NCBI RefSeq assembly: GCF_002149035.1
Contig: NZ_NGFP01000043.1
Span: 1 to 32,165, forward strand
DNA: 32,165 bases
Reading direction: 5' to 3'
Source: Streptosporangium minutum
GTDB lineage: Bacteria; Actinomycetota; Actinomycetes; Streptosporangiales; Streptosporangiaceae
Positions 8,330 through 16,199 of the stretch are shown here, in pieces. Each line of letters starts with the position of its first letter. The stretch's first letter is position 1. The position numbers were made by a program, and so were the translations under genes. The notes under the pieces are model-generated. The model saw only the letters and a list, made by a program, of their open reading frames with translations, made no database searches and had not been told where the DNA came from.

Positions 8330-9898
8330 TCAGGAGTGCTGCCAGCGGACTTCGCCGCCGACGACAGTGGTCATGACCTTGGTACGCAGCACCGCGTCTG
8401 GCGACTCCACGAAGGGGTCGGTGTCCACCGCGATGAAGTCGGCGAGCTTGCCGGGGGCGAGAACGCCCTTGTGGTCCTCCTCGCCCGCGGCGTAGGCCGC
8501 GCCGAGGGTGTGGGCGGTGAGGGCCTCGCCCATGCTCAGCCGCTGCTCGGGCTGCCAGCCACCGACGGGCGTGCCGTCGGTGCGGGTACGGGTCACCGCG
8601 GCGTACAGCGCGGCGAAGGGGTTGGGGTGCTCGACCGGGGCGTCGGAGCCGAAGGCCAGCGCGACGCCGACGTTCAGCATCCCGCGCCAGGCGTAGGAGG
8701 CCAGCTCGTGCCCGGCCAGCAGCGAGTCGACCAGGTCGATGTCACTGGTGCAGTGCACGGGCTGCATCGAGGCGGCGATGCCCAGCCTGGCCATCCTGGT
8801 CAGGTCGCCGATCCGCAGGTGCTGGGCGTGCTCGATGCGGTGCCGCAGCCCCGCCGTACGGCCGATGGCCTCGTAGGCGTCGATGACCAGGTGGTTGGCC
8901 TGGTCCCCGATGGCGTGCGTGGCCACCGCGATGCCGGCCCCGGCGGCCGTGCCGAACAGCTTGACCAGGTCCTCGTACGGCGTGACCGCGATGCCCACGT
9001 TGCCCTGCTCACCGGCGAAGGACTCGCCCATGTGACAGGTGTGCGAGCCCAGCGCCCCGTCACTGAAGATCTTCACGGGCCCGGTGCGGAACCAGTCGTC
9101 GCCCTGCCCGGTGCGGCGCCCCTCGGCGATGGCCGCCTCCAGGTGGACCATCGGGATCGCCTTGTGCACGCGCAGCTTCAGCTCACCGGCCTCGCGCAGC
9201 TCCAGGTAGGCGGCCCGGCAGTCCTCGCCGTCGATGTCGTGCACGCTGGTCAGGCCGAGTGCGAGCAGCTCCTCCTGCCCGGCGCGGAGCTGGTCGCGCA
9301 GGTCGGCGGAGACCATGAGGTTGCGCAGCGGGTAGGAGGCCGACTCGCGCAGGATGCCGGTGGGCTCCCCGCTCGCGTCCCTGACGATCTCGCCGCCCAC
9401 CGGGTCGGGGGTGGTGGCGTCGATGCCGGCCAGCCGCAGGGCGGCGGAGTTGGCCCACACCGTGTGGCCGTCGACGCTGGGCAGCGCGACCGGCAGTTCG
9501 GGGCAGATCGAGTCCAGCGCGTACCTGTCCGGCTGCGCCGGCGGATCCCAGGTGTTGCTGTTCCACCGGCCGCCGAACAGCCAGGCGCCCGGTCGCAGCC
9601 GCGCCGCGTGCGCGGCCACCATGGTCAGCGCCTCGTCCAGGGACCGCACGTCGCGCAGGTCCACCGCGTCCAGGCTCTGGGCGTACTGCGCGGTGTGGAT
9701 GTGGGCGTCGTAGAGCCCGGGGAGCACGGCGGCGCCCTCCAGGTCGATCAGCTCCGCTCCCCGGCCCGCGGCCTCGCGTACCTCGGCCTCTCCGCCGACG
9801 GCCAGCAGCCGCTCGCCGTCCACGGCCATGGCCTGGGCCAACGGGTTGCCGCTGTCTCCTGTACGGATGGCGGCGTTGCGGTACACGCGGATGCTCAT
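8330..9898 (-). CDS. YtcJ-like metal-dependent amidohydrolase
   Basis: A 522-residue member of the amidohydrolase family 3 (YtcJ / N-substituted formamide deformylase group), which hydrolyses C-N bonds of amides at a metal centre. Seen: the HxH metal motif in GLYDAHIHT, KIFSDGALGSHT mid-protein, VATHAIGDQAN, IEHAQHL and the late Asp in FGSDAPVEHPNP. Start choice: ATG at 9898 precedes MSIRVYRNAAIRTG, which matches the family start; a further ATG at 9934 adds 12 residues with no better ribosome site. It is the first gene of the operon with the amino acid importer (13-bp gap), so its product or substrate probably uses that importer. The LysR gene starts divergently 109 bp away and is the obvious regulator candidate. 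Confidence 0.9.
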   Translation of the reverse strand: MSIRVYRNAAIRTGDSGNPLAQAMAVDGERLLAVGGEAEVREAAGRGAELIDLEGAAVLPGLYDAHIHTAQYAQSLDAVDLRDVRSLDEALTMVAAHAARLRPGAWLFGGRWNSNTWDPPAQPDRYALDSICPELPVALPSVDGHTVWANSAALRLAGIDATTPDPVGGEIVRDASGEPTGILRESASYPLRNLMVSADLRDQLRAGQEELLALGLTSVHDIDGEDCRAAYLELREAGELKLRVHKAIPMVHLEAAIAEGRRTGQGDDWFRTGPVKIFSDGALGSHTCHMGESFAGEQGNVGIAVTPYEDLVKLFGTAAGAGIAVATHAIGDQANHLVIDAYEAIGRTAGLRHRIEHAQHLRIGDLTRMARLGIAASMQPVHCTSDIDLVDSLLAGHELASYAWRGMLNVGVALAFGSDAPVEHPNPFAALYAAVTRTRTDGTPVGGWQPEQRLSMGEALTAHTLGAAYAAGEEDHKGVLAPGKLADFIAVDTDPFVESPDAVLRTKVMTTVVGGEVRWQHS

Positions 9899-10007
9899 GT
9901 GACTCTCTAGGGCTCGAGGAACGGTGGCCATCACTGTAGGAGTGGCGGAAAGAAGTAGGAAGCGCTATAAACACGACATTTAGCAACGCTGAGCACAAGG
10001 AATGCTA
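9899..10007. promoter_or_regulatory. Divergent control region between amidohydrolase operon and lysR-type gene
   Basis: This 109-bp AT-richer region must hold both promoters. It contains AGCGCTATAA at 9961-9970 and an imperfect mirror of it, TTAGCAACGCT, ending at 9990. This layout would suit a LysR dimer site. The decamer AGCGCTATAA recurs in inverse orientation in front of the AsnC gene at 20489-20498. Exact promoter boxes are not clear. Confidence 0.4.
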
Positions 10008-10883
10008 ATGCTGAAGCCAGACCACCTGCGCACTCTCCGTGAAGTCGTTGAGTTGGGATCCTTCGCCGCCGCCGCCAACCGGCTCGGCTACACCTCATCG
10101 GCCGTCTCCCAGCAGATGGCCGCGCTTGAGCGGGAGATCGGCGTGAAGCTGTTCGTCCGCGCCGCCCACAGCGTGCTGCCCACCGGCGCCGCCGAGGTGC
10201 TGGCCAGGCACGCGGAGACCGTGCTCATCGACATCGAGCGCATGGTCGCCACCGTCCAGGCCGTGCACAGGAACAGCGAGCGGCAGATCCGCCTGGGCAT
10301 CTTCCCCAGCTTCGTCGACGTGCTGACCGGAGTCCTGCGGCGGATGGAGCCCGAGGAGCGCGCCGGCATCAGGGTCTCCGTGGCCGAGTCCTCCCAGCTC
10401 ATCCCACGCCTGGGCGCCGGCGGCGAGATGGACGCGGCGATCATCTACCAGGTGGGGAACTCCGGCCTGTCATGGCCGTCGGCGCTGGGCCGGCGCTGGA
10501 TCGCCGAGGACCGCTACAAGCTCGTCCTGCCGAGCAGCTGGCCCGACCTGGCGCCCTACCGGGCCGAGCAGCTCGTCGACCTGCCGTGGATCATGCACCA
10601 CCCGGCGACCAGCGACGCCTCCCTCTTCGAAGGCCTGTTCGCCCACTGGGGTCTGCACCCCCGGGTGGCCTGCCACTCCGACGACTTCAAGATCACCATA
10701 GCCATGATCGGGGCGGGGATGGGCGCGGCGCTCGTCCCCGAGCTCGCGCTGCGCGGGCACGGCCCGGACGTCATGGTCGTCGACGTGCCGTGGCTGAACA
10801 TCAGCCGCAGCATCTTCACCCTCGTCCATCCCGACCGCGAGACCGCCCGGCTGCAGTCCTTGCTGGACGCGCTGACGGTCTGA
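10008..10883 (+). CDS. LysR family transcriptional regulator
   Basis: A 291-residue LysR regulator. Residues 1-60 (MLKPDHLRTLREVVELGSFA, then SAVSQQMAALEREIGVKLF) form the winged helix-turn-helix, followed by a linker helix and a substrate-binding-like effector domain. The start is ATG at 10008, because AAGGA (9997-10001) lies six bases before it; the ATG at 10002 would touch that site. It is transcribed divergently from the amidohydrolase/ABC importer operon, the classic arrangement for a LysR protein controlling its neighbour, probably with the imported or hydrolysed compound as effector (inference). The amidase 142 bp downstream on the same strand may belong to the same regulon. Confidence 0.93.
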   Translation: MLKPDHLRTLREVVELGSFAAAANRLGYTSSAVSQQMAALEREIGVKLFVRAAHSVLPTGAAEVLARHAETVLIDIERMVATVQAVHRNSERQIRLGIFPSFVDVLTGVLRRMEPEERAGIRVSVAESSQLIPRLGAGGEMDAAIIYQVGNSGLSWPSALGRRWIAEDRYKLVLPSSWPDLAPYRAEQLVDLPWIMHHPATSDASLFEGLFAHWGLHPRVACHSDDFKITIAMIGAGMGAALVPELALRGHGPDVMVVDVPWLNISRSIFTLVHPDRETARLQSLLDALTV

Positions 10884-11025
10884 CCGCTCCCGCGCACTCG
10901 ACTGGACACGGTGGATCTGCCAGCATGTGCCGGATTACGGGCGCGGCCGGTGACGGACCCGGCGCGCCGATCGTCACCTGCCCGGCTTCCCTGCGGCCGG
11001 GGCGGGCTTTAGGAGGTTCTTGACC

Positions 11026-12207
11026 GTGGAACACGAGGCGGCGATCGCCAGGTCCGCCGAGGCCATACGCCTGCACAGCGGGCACAACATCCTCATCGAG
11101 TCCGGCCCCGAGCCGGTCATCGACCGGCTCGCACGCCGCGACCGGCCGGTGCCCGCCACCCCGCCCGAGCTGTGGGCCTGGACGTTCGTGGTCAAGGACA
11201 TGATCGACGTCGCCGGGCTCCGCACGACCCGGGGGTCGGCCCTGTACGGGAGCGAGGAGGCGCTGACCACCGCACCCTGCGTCGAACTGCTGGAACGTGC
11301 CGGGGCGCTGCTGGTCGGCAAGGCGAACCAGCACGAGTTCGCCTGGGGCGTCACGAGCGAGAACCCGCACTGGGGCGATGTGCGCAACCCGCGCCACGAG
11401 CACCTGGCGCCCGGCGGGTCGAGCGGCGGCACGGCCGCGGCGCTCGCCGCCGGGATCGCCCGGGTCGGCCTCGGCACCGACACCGGCGGCTCGGTGAGGA
11501 TCCCGGCGGCCTGCTGCGGCGTGGTCGGACTGCGTCCGAGGGCCGGCGTCCTTTCCTCCGAGGGGGTCGCGCCCCTCGCCCCGATGTTCGACGTGGTCGG
11601 GCCGATGGCCACCTCGGTCGCCGACTGCGCGCATGTGTGGCGGGTGCTCTCCGGGGAGGCCGTCGAGCCACCGCGCTCGCTGTCGGGGCTGGTCGTCGGC
11701 GTGGCCGAAGGATGCGCGCAGGCCGGGGAGTTCGCGGACCTGGGCGCCGAGGTCCGCGAGATCGCCCTGCCGTACGAGATCCTCGCCCCGTACTGGACGA
11801 TCGTGGGCGCGCAGGCCCGGCGCACCCACGAGGCCACCTACCCGGCGAACGCCGCGAGCTACAGCGCGGGCGTGCGGCGGAAGCTGGACGACGCCGCCGG
11901 GATCGGCCATCGGGAGTACCGCCGGGCCGTGGAGGAACTCCTGGCCGTCCGGGCCCGGTTCTCGGCGGAGATGTCCGGCGTCGACGTCCTGATCACGCCG
12001 ACGCTCGGTGGCCCCGCGCCGCGGGCCGGCTGCGACGAGGCCGCCGTCCGCGGCGAGGTCGGCCGGATCACCTCCGTCGTGTCCGCGCTCGGCCTGCCCG
12101 CCCTGGCCATCGGAGACCTGCAGGTGGTGGGGCGCGGCGAGGCCGACGTGCTGCGGGCCGGCCTGTGCTGGGAGGCCGGCGGAGGCGCGATCCCCGCGCC
12201 GCGCTGA
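11026..12207 (+). CDS. Amidase (amidase-signature family)
   Basis: A 393-residue amidase-signature hydrolase. The Ser-cisSer-Lys triad is visible: K57 in FVVKDMID, cis-Ser S132 in GGSSGG, and nucleophile S156 in GTDTGGSVRIPA. The 24-residue spacing between the two serines fits the family. It is shorter than most members (450-500 residues) but has the full core. GTG at 11026 is chosen since AGGAGG at 11011-11016 is nine bases upstream; an in-frame TTG at 11020 would be only three bases away. Its stop lies 3 bp from the stop of the convergent regulator gene. With the amidohydrolase, importer and racemase nearby it suggests catabolism of amides or amino acid derivatives; the substrate is unknown. 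Confidence 0.9.
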   Translation: MEHEAAIARSAEAIRLHSGHNILIESGPEPVIDRLARRDRPVPATPPELWAWTFVVKDMIDVAGLRTTRGSALYGSEEALTTAPCVELLERAGALLVGKANQHEFAWGVTSENPHWGDVRNPRHEHLAPGGSSGGTAAALAAGIARVGLGTDTGGSVRIPAACCGVVGLRPRAGVLSSEGVAPLAPMFDVVGPMATSVADCAHVWRVLSGEAVEPPRSLSGLVVGVAEGCAQAGEFADLGAEVREIALPYEILAPYWTIVGAQARRTHEATYPANAASYSAGVRRKLDDAAGIGHREYRRAVEELLAVRARFSAEMSGVDVLITPTLGGPAPRAGCDEAAVRGEVGRITSVVSALGLPALAIGDLQVVGRGEADVLRAGLCWEAGGGAIPAPR

Positions 12208-12210
12208 ACG

Positions 12211-13251
12211 TCAGGTACGCGGCGACAGGCTCCACGGGTCCACCGGGACGACGCCCGTGCAGCGGCCGAAGGGGTCGAGGACCCGCCCGTAGAGCTTCGA
12301 CTGCCTCAGGACGATCTGCCGGTCGGCGATGCTCACGTAGGGGAACCGCTCCTCAAGCCGCATCACCAGCGGATGCAGGTCGGAGACCCCGTGCAGGCCG
12401 ACGGTGAGGAGCATGTTGCGGGCCCCGGCGAGCGCCGCGCACGTCCGTGTCTCCGGCCAGTCGAGCAGCGCCCGGCCCGTCTCCTCCAGCAGGCCGTCCG
12501 GCATCCGCAGCCACAGCACCGCCGAGGAGTGCCAGCCCGCGTGCGAGCGCGCCAGGTCGCAGCGGAAGTCGATGTCGCCGGTCGCGACCAGGCGTGACAG
12601 CCTGCGCTGCACCGTGCGCTCGGACTTGCCGACGGCTTCCGCGAGCTCGGAGTAGGTGGCGCGGCCGTCGGTGAGCAGGGCCTTGAACAGCAGCCGGTCG
12701 ACCTCGTCCATCTGCCTGGTGGACTCCGCCGGCCCGGGCCGCCTGGCCAGCGCACCCGCGGATCGTGGCGACAGCACCCGCAACCGCCAGCGGCACGAGG
12801 CCTCGAAGACGCGCGTGGCGACGTGGGTGCGCACCTTCGCCACGCCGGGCACCCGCGGCAGGCCTGTGAGCAGGTAGTCCGCCAGCGCCGGCATCGACGC
12901 GGCGACGGCGATCACGAACAGGTCGTGACCGGCGGCGACGTGCTGCACGGTGATGAGGTGGCCCGCCGTCGCGAGCGTGCCGGCGACCTCGACCGCCGCC
13001 CCGGCCTCGCAGTCGATCTCCAGGAAGACCATGCTCATCGCGTGCATCTGACGATGCCCCAGGGCGGCGGTGGTCCATGCCTCGCCCGTGCTGTTCAGCC
13101 GCTGCCAGCGCCGCGCCGCCGTCACCGGATCAGCGCGGGTCGCCGTCCCGACGTCCACCCAGCTCGCTCGCGGGTTGATCTGGAGGGCGTCGATGAGTTC
13201 GAGGTCGGTCTCCGACAGCAACCGCTGGGGCTCGATGCCGGAAACCTGCAC
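12211..13251 (-). CDS. Double-module Lrp/AsnC family regulator
   Basis: A 346-residue protein built of two AsnC-like halves. The first half has an N-terminal helix-turn-helix (LSETDLELIDALQINPRASW) and a RAM-like beta-alpha domain. The second starts near residue 180 with MDEVDRLLFKALLTDGRATYSELAEAVGKSERTVQRRLSRL, a clear AsnC helix-turn-helix, and a second RAM-like domain. Ordinary AsnC proteins are about 150 residues, so this is a tandem form. The first recognition helix (DPVTAARRWQRL) is more diverged. GTG at 13251 is chosen because AAGGA lies six bases upstream; the GTG at 13257 abuts that site. It diverges from the 57-codon ORF/racemase pair, so regulation of amino acid racemisation is a fair inference. 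Confidence 0.88.
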   Translation of the reverse strand: MQVSGIEPQRLLSETDLELIDALQINPRASWVDVGTATRADPVTAARRWQRLNSTGEAWTTAALGHRQMHAMSMVFLEIDCEAGAAVEVAGTLATAGHLITVQHVAAGHDLFVIAVAASMPALADYLLTGLPRVPGVAKVRTHVATRVFEASCRWRLRVLSPRSAGALARRPGPAESTRQMDEVDRLLFKALLTDGRATYSELAEAVGKSERTVQRRLSRLVATGDIDFRCDLARSHAGWHSSAVLWLRMPDGLLEETGRALLDWPETRTCAALAGARNMLLTVGLHGVSDLHPLVMRLEERFPYVSIADRQIVLRQSKLYGRVLDPFGRCTGVVPVDPWSLSPRT

Positions 13252-13370
13252 GATCACTCCTTCGGTGTCACATTCCTGCGTCTGAACACCGGGTTCACCT
13301 TATACCTCGATCCTTGTGCGGGCAGCCGCCCCTGGCTCGCCCAGCTCACCGCACGGGAGGACGCTTCCCC

Positions 13371-13544
13371 ATGACCCAGCTCCACGATTGCGCCCCGGTG
13401 CCGGCCGGGGGACGGGCCGTCGATCCCGGGTCCGGCCCGCACGCGGTCGCGGACCCGGCCGTCGTGGCCACGGGCGGGCGTCCCGTGTCGCCCGGCACCG
13501 GCACGGCACTGCCCGGCCACGTCATCGCCGGCGGTGCCCGGTGA
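13371..13544 (+). CDS. 57-residue ORF coupled to the racemase
   Basis: ATG at 13371 follows GGGAGG (13355-13360) by ten bases. The frame ends in a TGA at 13542-13544 that overlaps the GTG start of the racemase (GTGA). The peptide is Gly, Pro, Ala and Val rich (MTQLHDCAPVPAGGRAVDPG and onward), has one Cys near the start and no membrane segment. It resembles no family I know. The racemase has no ribosome site of its own beyond GGCGG, so this small frame may act as the coupled leader through which ribosomes reach the racemase. It could instead be a chance frame in GC-rich DNA. Confidence 0.45.
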   Translation: MTQLHDCAPVPAGGRAVDPGSGPHAVADPAVVATGGRPVSPGTGTALPGHVIAGGAR

Positions 13545-14431
13545 GCGAGACCCGGCTGGTCGGCATCCTGGGCGGCATGGGCCCGGCGGCCACCGTCGAC
13601 TTCTACGGCAAGCTCGTGGAGGAGACGGCGGCCACCTGCGACCAGGGACACGTGCCCGTCGTCATCTGGGGCGACCCCCGCGTCCCCGACCGTTCCCTGA
13701 ACCTGCTCGGCGGCGGCGAGGACCCGACCCCGTACCTGCGACGCGGCATCGAGGGGCTGAAGCGGGCGGGGTGCGAGGTGCTCGCCGTGCCCTGCAACAC
13801 CGCCCACGCCTTCGTCCCGCGGCTGGCCGACGAGGCCGGGCTGGAGCTGGTGAGCATCATCGAGGTCACGGCCGACGCCCTCGCCGCCGACGGCGTCCGC
13901 GCGGCCGGCGTGCTGGCCACCTCGGGCACCATGCACGCCGGTCTGTACGCGGAGGCTCTGCGACGGCGTGGCGTGGCGGTGATCGAGCCGGACGAGCCGG
14001 GCCAGCGGCAGGTCACGGCGGCCATCGGCGCCGTCAAGAGCGGCGGCGCCCAACCGGCCCACCGGCGGGCACTGGAGGAACTCTCCCGCTCCCTCGCCGA
14101 CCGCGGCGCGGAGCGGGTCGTCACCGCGTGCACCGAACTCGTCCTGGCTCTGGACGCCTCGCGCGTCCCCGTACCGGTTCTCGACCCCGCCCGCCTGCTG
14201 GCCCACCGGGTCGTCGACATGGCGCTCGGCGCTCAGCGCCTCCTGCCGCCCCGTCGAACGGCCAGCCACAGCACGACCGTCATGACCAGCGCGCCCACGG
14301 CGGCTCCGGTGAGCAGGCCCAAGATGGTGTCGAGGCTGTCGTCGGAGCCGTCGATCTCCGCTGCGGCGACCCGCAACAGCGGCACCAGGGCCACCGCCGT
14401 CAGCACCAGCAGGGCGGAGACGAAGGCGTAG
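13541..14431 (+). CDS. Aspartate/glutamate racemase family protein with long C-terminal overrun
   Basis: A racemase of the PLP-independent Asp/Glu (hydantoin racemase superfamily) type, interconverting L- and D-amino acids with two cysteines. The N-terminal MSETRLVGILGGMGPAATVD is typical; the two catalytic Cys are C85 in PCNTAH and C197 in TACTELVLAL. The family core ends about residue 230. The frame then continues about 60 residues of Ser/Thr/Arg-rich sequence, which is simply the reverse side of the convergent membrane gene (199-bp overlap). GTG at 13541 overlaps the stop of the preceding small ORF. The divergent AsnC-type regulator is the likely controller. Asp, Glu or another amino acid could be the substrate. 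Confidence 0.88.
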   Translation: MSETRLVGILGGMGPAATVDFYGKLVEETAATCDQGHVPVVIWGDPRVPDRSLNLLGGGEDPTPYLRRGIEGLKRAGCEVLAVPCNTAHAFVPRLADEAGLELVSIIEVTADALAADGVRAAGVLATSGTMHAGLYAEALRRRGVAVIEPDEPGQRQVTAAIGAVKSGGAQPAHRRALEELSRSLADRGAERVVTACTELVLALDASRVPVPVLDPARLLAHRVVDMALGAQRLLPPRRTASHSTTVMTSAPTAAPVSRPKMVSRLSSEPSISAAATRNSGTRATAVSTSRAETKA

Positions 14432-15000
14432 AACTTCGGGCTGAGGAAGACGTTGCGCCGCGGAGTCCGCGGCGGGGCGGTCAGCTCGGCGGCGGGCCCC
14501 AGGCTGGCGGCCCTGGGCCGCTTGAAGTACTCGAAGCACACCCACGTGCCGCACGGCTCCCAGCCGTCGGGAGCGAGCAGGTCGAGCACGCTCCGGCGGC
14601 GGCCGGACGTGACCAGCTCTCTTCTGTACTCCCACTGCTGGGGGTGCTCGGGGTCGCGGGCGCTGACGAACAGGCCCTTCGCGTCGACCCTGTCGACCTC
14701 CCAGCCCTGCGCGCCGTACTCGTTGAGCATCTTGACGTCGTGGAACAGGTCGGCGGTCCAGTGCCAGGCGCGGGCGTCCGCGGCGGGCTCGGCGGGCGGG
14801 GCCGAGGTGACGGCCAGCTCCCGGGCCAGCTCGGCCGCCGGGCCGAACTCCTCCTCGGGGTCGCCGCCGCTCTCGGCCAGGTAGCCGGCGAGATCGTCGA
14901 GGGTGGTACCGATCCGGTCGGCCGGCATGCCCGCCTCGGCCAGGATCACGGCGAGCTCGTCGAAATAGCCGCCGGCGGTCTCGTTGACGTGGCCGCTCAT
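14233..15000 (-). CDS. HAAS-like membrane protein with PadR partner
   Basis: A 255-residue protein. Residues 10-55 (YFDELAVILAEAGMPADRIGTTLDDLAGYL) resemble the helical HAAS signalling domain. Residues about 78-165 (HDVKMLNEYGAQGWEVDRVDAKGLF, later YFKRP) resemble a DUF2812-type domain. Two C-terminal membrane segments follow (FVSALLVLTAVALVPLL and LLTGAAVGALVMTVVLWLAV) with a basic end. HAAS-domain proteins are commonly encoded with PadR regulators and are thought to pass a membrane signal to them. Here the start codon overlaps the padR stop (ATGA), so the two are coupled. The last 199 bp overlap the racemase frame on the other strand. The family assignment is by pattern only. Confidence 0.75.
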   Translation of the reverse strand: MSGHVNETAGGYFDELAVILAEAGMPADRIGTTLDDLAGYLAESGGDPEEEFGPAAELARELAVTSAPPAEPAADARAWHWTADLFHDVKMLNEYGAQGWEVDRVDAKGLFVSARDPEHPQQWEYRRELVTSGRRRSVLDLLAPDGWEPCGTWVCFEYFKRPRAASLGPAAELTAPPRTPRRNVFLSPKFYAFVSALLVLTAVALVPLLRVAAAEIDGSDDSLDTILGLLTGAAVGALVMTVVLWLAVRRGGRRR

Positions 15001-15374
15001 CGGAGTTTTCCTTCACGCGGGCCCACGGGCTGGGGTGTCTCCGTGCGGCCCTTGGCCAGCACGGCGCGCACCGACTCGTCGAAGCCCAGCCAGAGCCCGC
15101 CCTGCTCGGCGAGCGTCTGCCTGCCCTGGTCGGTGAGCCGGTAGTAGCGGCGGCCGGGCCCGCGCTCGGTCGCCCGGAACTCGGCGGTGACCAGCCCCGC
15201 CTCCTCCAGCCGGTTGAGCACCGGGTAGAGGGTGCCGCCCTTGATCTGACCGAGGCCCGACTCGGCGAGCTCTTTGGCGATCTCGTAGCCGTAGTTCTCG
15301 CCGGCCGTCAGGCTGGCGAGAACGAGCAGGTCGAGCACACCCTTGAGCCAGCTCGCGCGTCGGTCGCTCGTCAT
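14997..15374 (-). CDS. PadR family transcriptional regulator
   Basis: A 125-residue PadR-type repressor: MTSDRRASWLKGVLDLLVLA, then YGYEIAKELAESGLGQIKGGTLYPVLNRLEEAGLV, the signature winged helix, followed by a long C-terminal dimer helix (QGRQTLAEQGGLW). The start is ATG at 15374; the frame continues upstream without homology. It is the second gene of a three-gene operon, 14 bp behind the CPBP protease gene and overlapping the HAAS-like gene by 4 bp. The inverted repeat over the operon promoter (16171-16199) is a natural candidate for its operator, which would mean autorepression. Confidence 0.92.
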   Translation of the reverse strand: MTSDRRASWLKGVLDLLVLASLTAGENYGYEIAKELAESGLGQIKGGTLYPVLNRLEEAGLVTAEFRATERGPGRRYYRLTDQGRQTLAEQGGLWLGFDESVRAVLAKGRTETPQPVGPREGKLR

Positions 15375-15388
15375 GGTAGTGATCCTAT

Positions 15389-16129
15389 CTAGCCCGCGTG
15401 CTCGACTACCTCGCGTCGCGGCAGCGGGGAGAACACCAGGCCGCGCAGGTCGATCAGCGCGTGGAGCAGGATCGGCAGGAGCAGGCTGCCGGACCTCAGG
15501 TAGACCGAGGTCAGGGTGGCGCCAAGCAGGGTGACCACGAGCATGCCGCGCCACCCCTGGTAAAGGTGGCCGACGACGAACACCGCCAGCGCGCCGGCGG
15601 CCGCGACCTCCTTGCTCAGGCCGAGCGCGCCCATGCCGACCGCGATGAGCAGGCCCCGGTAGACGATCTCCTCGGTGATGCCGGCGGTCACCGACAGGCC
15701 TGCGGCGTACCAGCGCTCGGCCGAGGTGCGCGGCAGCAGGTGGGAGACGGCCTGCCGGCCGGGGGCGGTCTGCTTGCCGGGGACGAACTTGCCCTTGGCC
15801 GTCAGCCACCTGAGGACGAGCACCACGGCCGTGGCGGCGACCAGGAATCCGACGATCGCGCCGAGGGTGGTGTCCAGCGACTCCTTGATCACCAGGCCGA
15901 TGTCCGCGGCGTCGAGGCCCGGTTCCACGGCGACGACGAGCAGCGCCACGGCGGCCAGCACCCACAGCTCGGCGCTCCAGAACGTGAACATCCGGCGGTA
16001 GGCCGTGGGGTCCTGATCGCGGGTGCGGGCCAGCTTGTCGTAGGAGCGCTTGCCGAGCAGGGGACTGACGACGGCCAGGTAGCCGACAAGGACGACCGCC
16101 AGGACAAGCGTCAAGGGGGTGAATGACAT
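15389..16129 (-). CDS. CPBP family intramembrane metalloprotease
   Basis: A 246-residue polytopic membrane protein of the CPBP (CAAX protease/bacteriocin-processing) family. It starts with a membrane segment (MSFTPLTLVLAVVLVGYLAVV) and has about six to eight in all. The three conserved motifs are present: EEIVYRG (Glu-Glu-x-x-x-Arg), FVVGHLYQG (with the His of motif 2) and HALIDLRG (motif 3 His). Such proteins cleave or bind partners in the membrane; substrates are rarely known. GGAGG lies seven bases before ATG 16129. First gene of the operon with padR and the HAAS-like gene, which suggests a membrane stress or surface peptide response (inference). Confidence 0.9.
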   Translation of the reverse strand: MSFTPLTLVLAVVLVGYLAVVSPLLGKRSYDKLARTRDQDPTAYRRMFTFWSAELWVLAAVALLVVAVEPGLDAADIGLVIKESLDTTLGAIVGFLVAATAVVLVLRWLTAKGKFVPGKQTAPGRQAVSHLLPRTSAERWYAAGLSVTAGITEEIVYRGLLIAVGMGALGLSKEVAAAGALAVFVVGHLYQGWRGMLVVTLLGATLTSVYLRSGSLLLPILLHALIDLRGLVFSPLPRREVVEHAG

Positions 16130-16161
16130 GGGGGAACCTCCGGTACGGCTCTGCTATCTAA

Positions 16162-16199
16162 ACCGTAGAGCAAGCTAGTTAGGAATACAACATAGCTTG
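16162..16199 (-). promoter_or_regulatory. Promoter and operator-like dyad of the CPBP-padR operon
   Basis: On the minus strand TTGTAT (16185-16190) and TACGGT (16162-16167) are separated by 17 bp, a plausible promoter about 33 bp before the ATG. A perfect inverted repeat, CAAGCTA at 16171-16177 and TAGCTTG at 16193-16199, has one arm inside the spacer and one just upstream of the -35 box, as expected for a repressor such as the operon-encoded PadR. Confidence 0.6.

Noticed and set aside
13316-13540. Upstream extension of the racemase frame to 371 residues
   Set aside because: The added 75 residues are Arg/Pro-rich and precede the typical racemase start; the GTG at 13541 fits the family.
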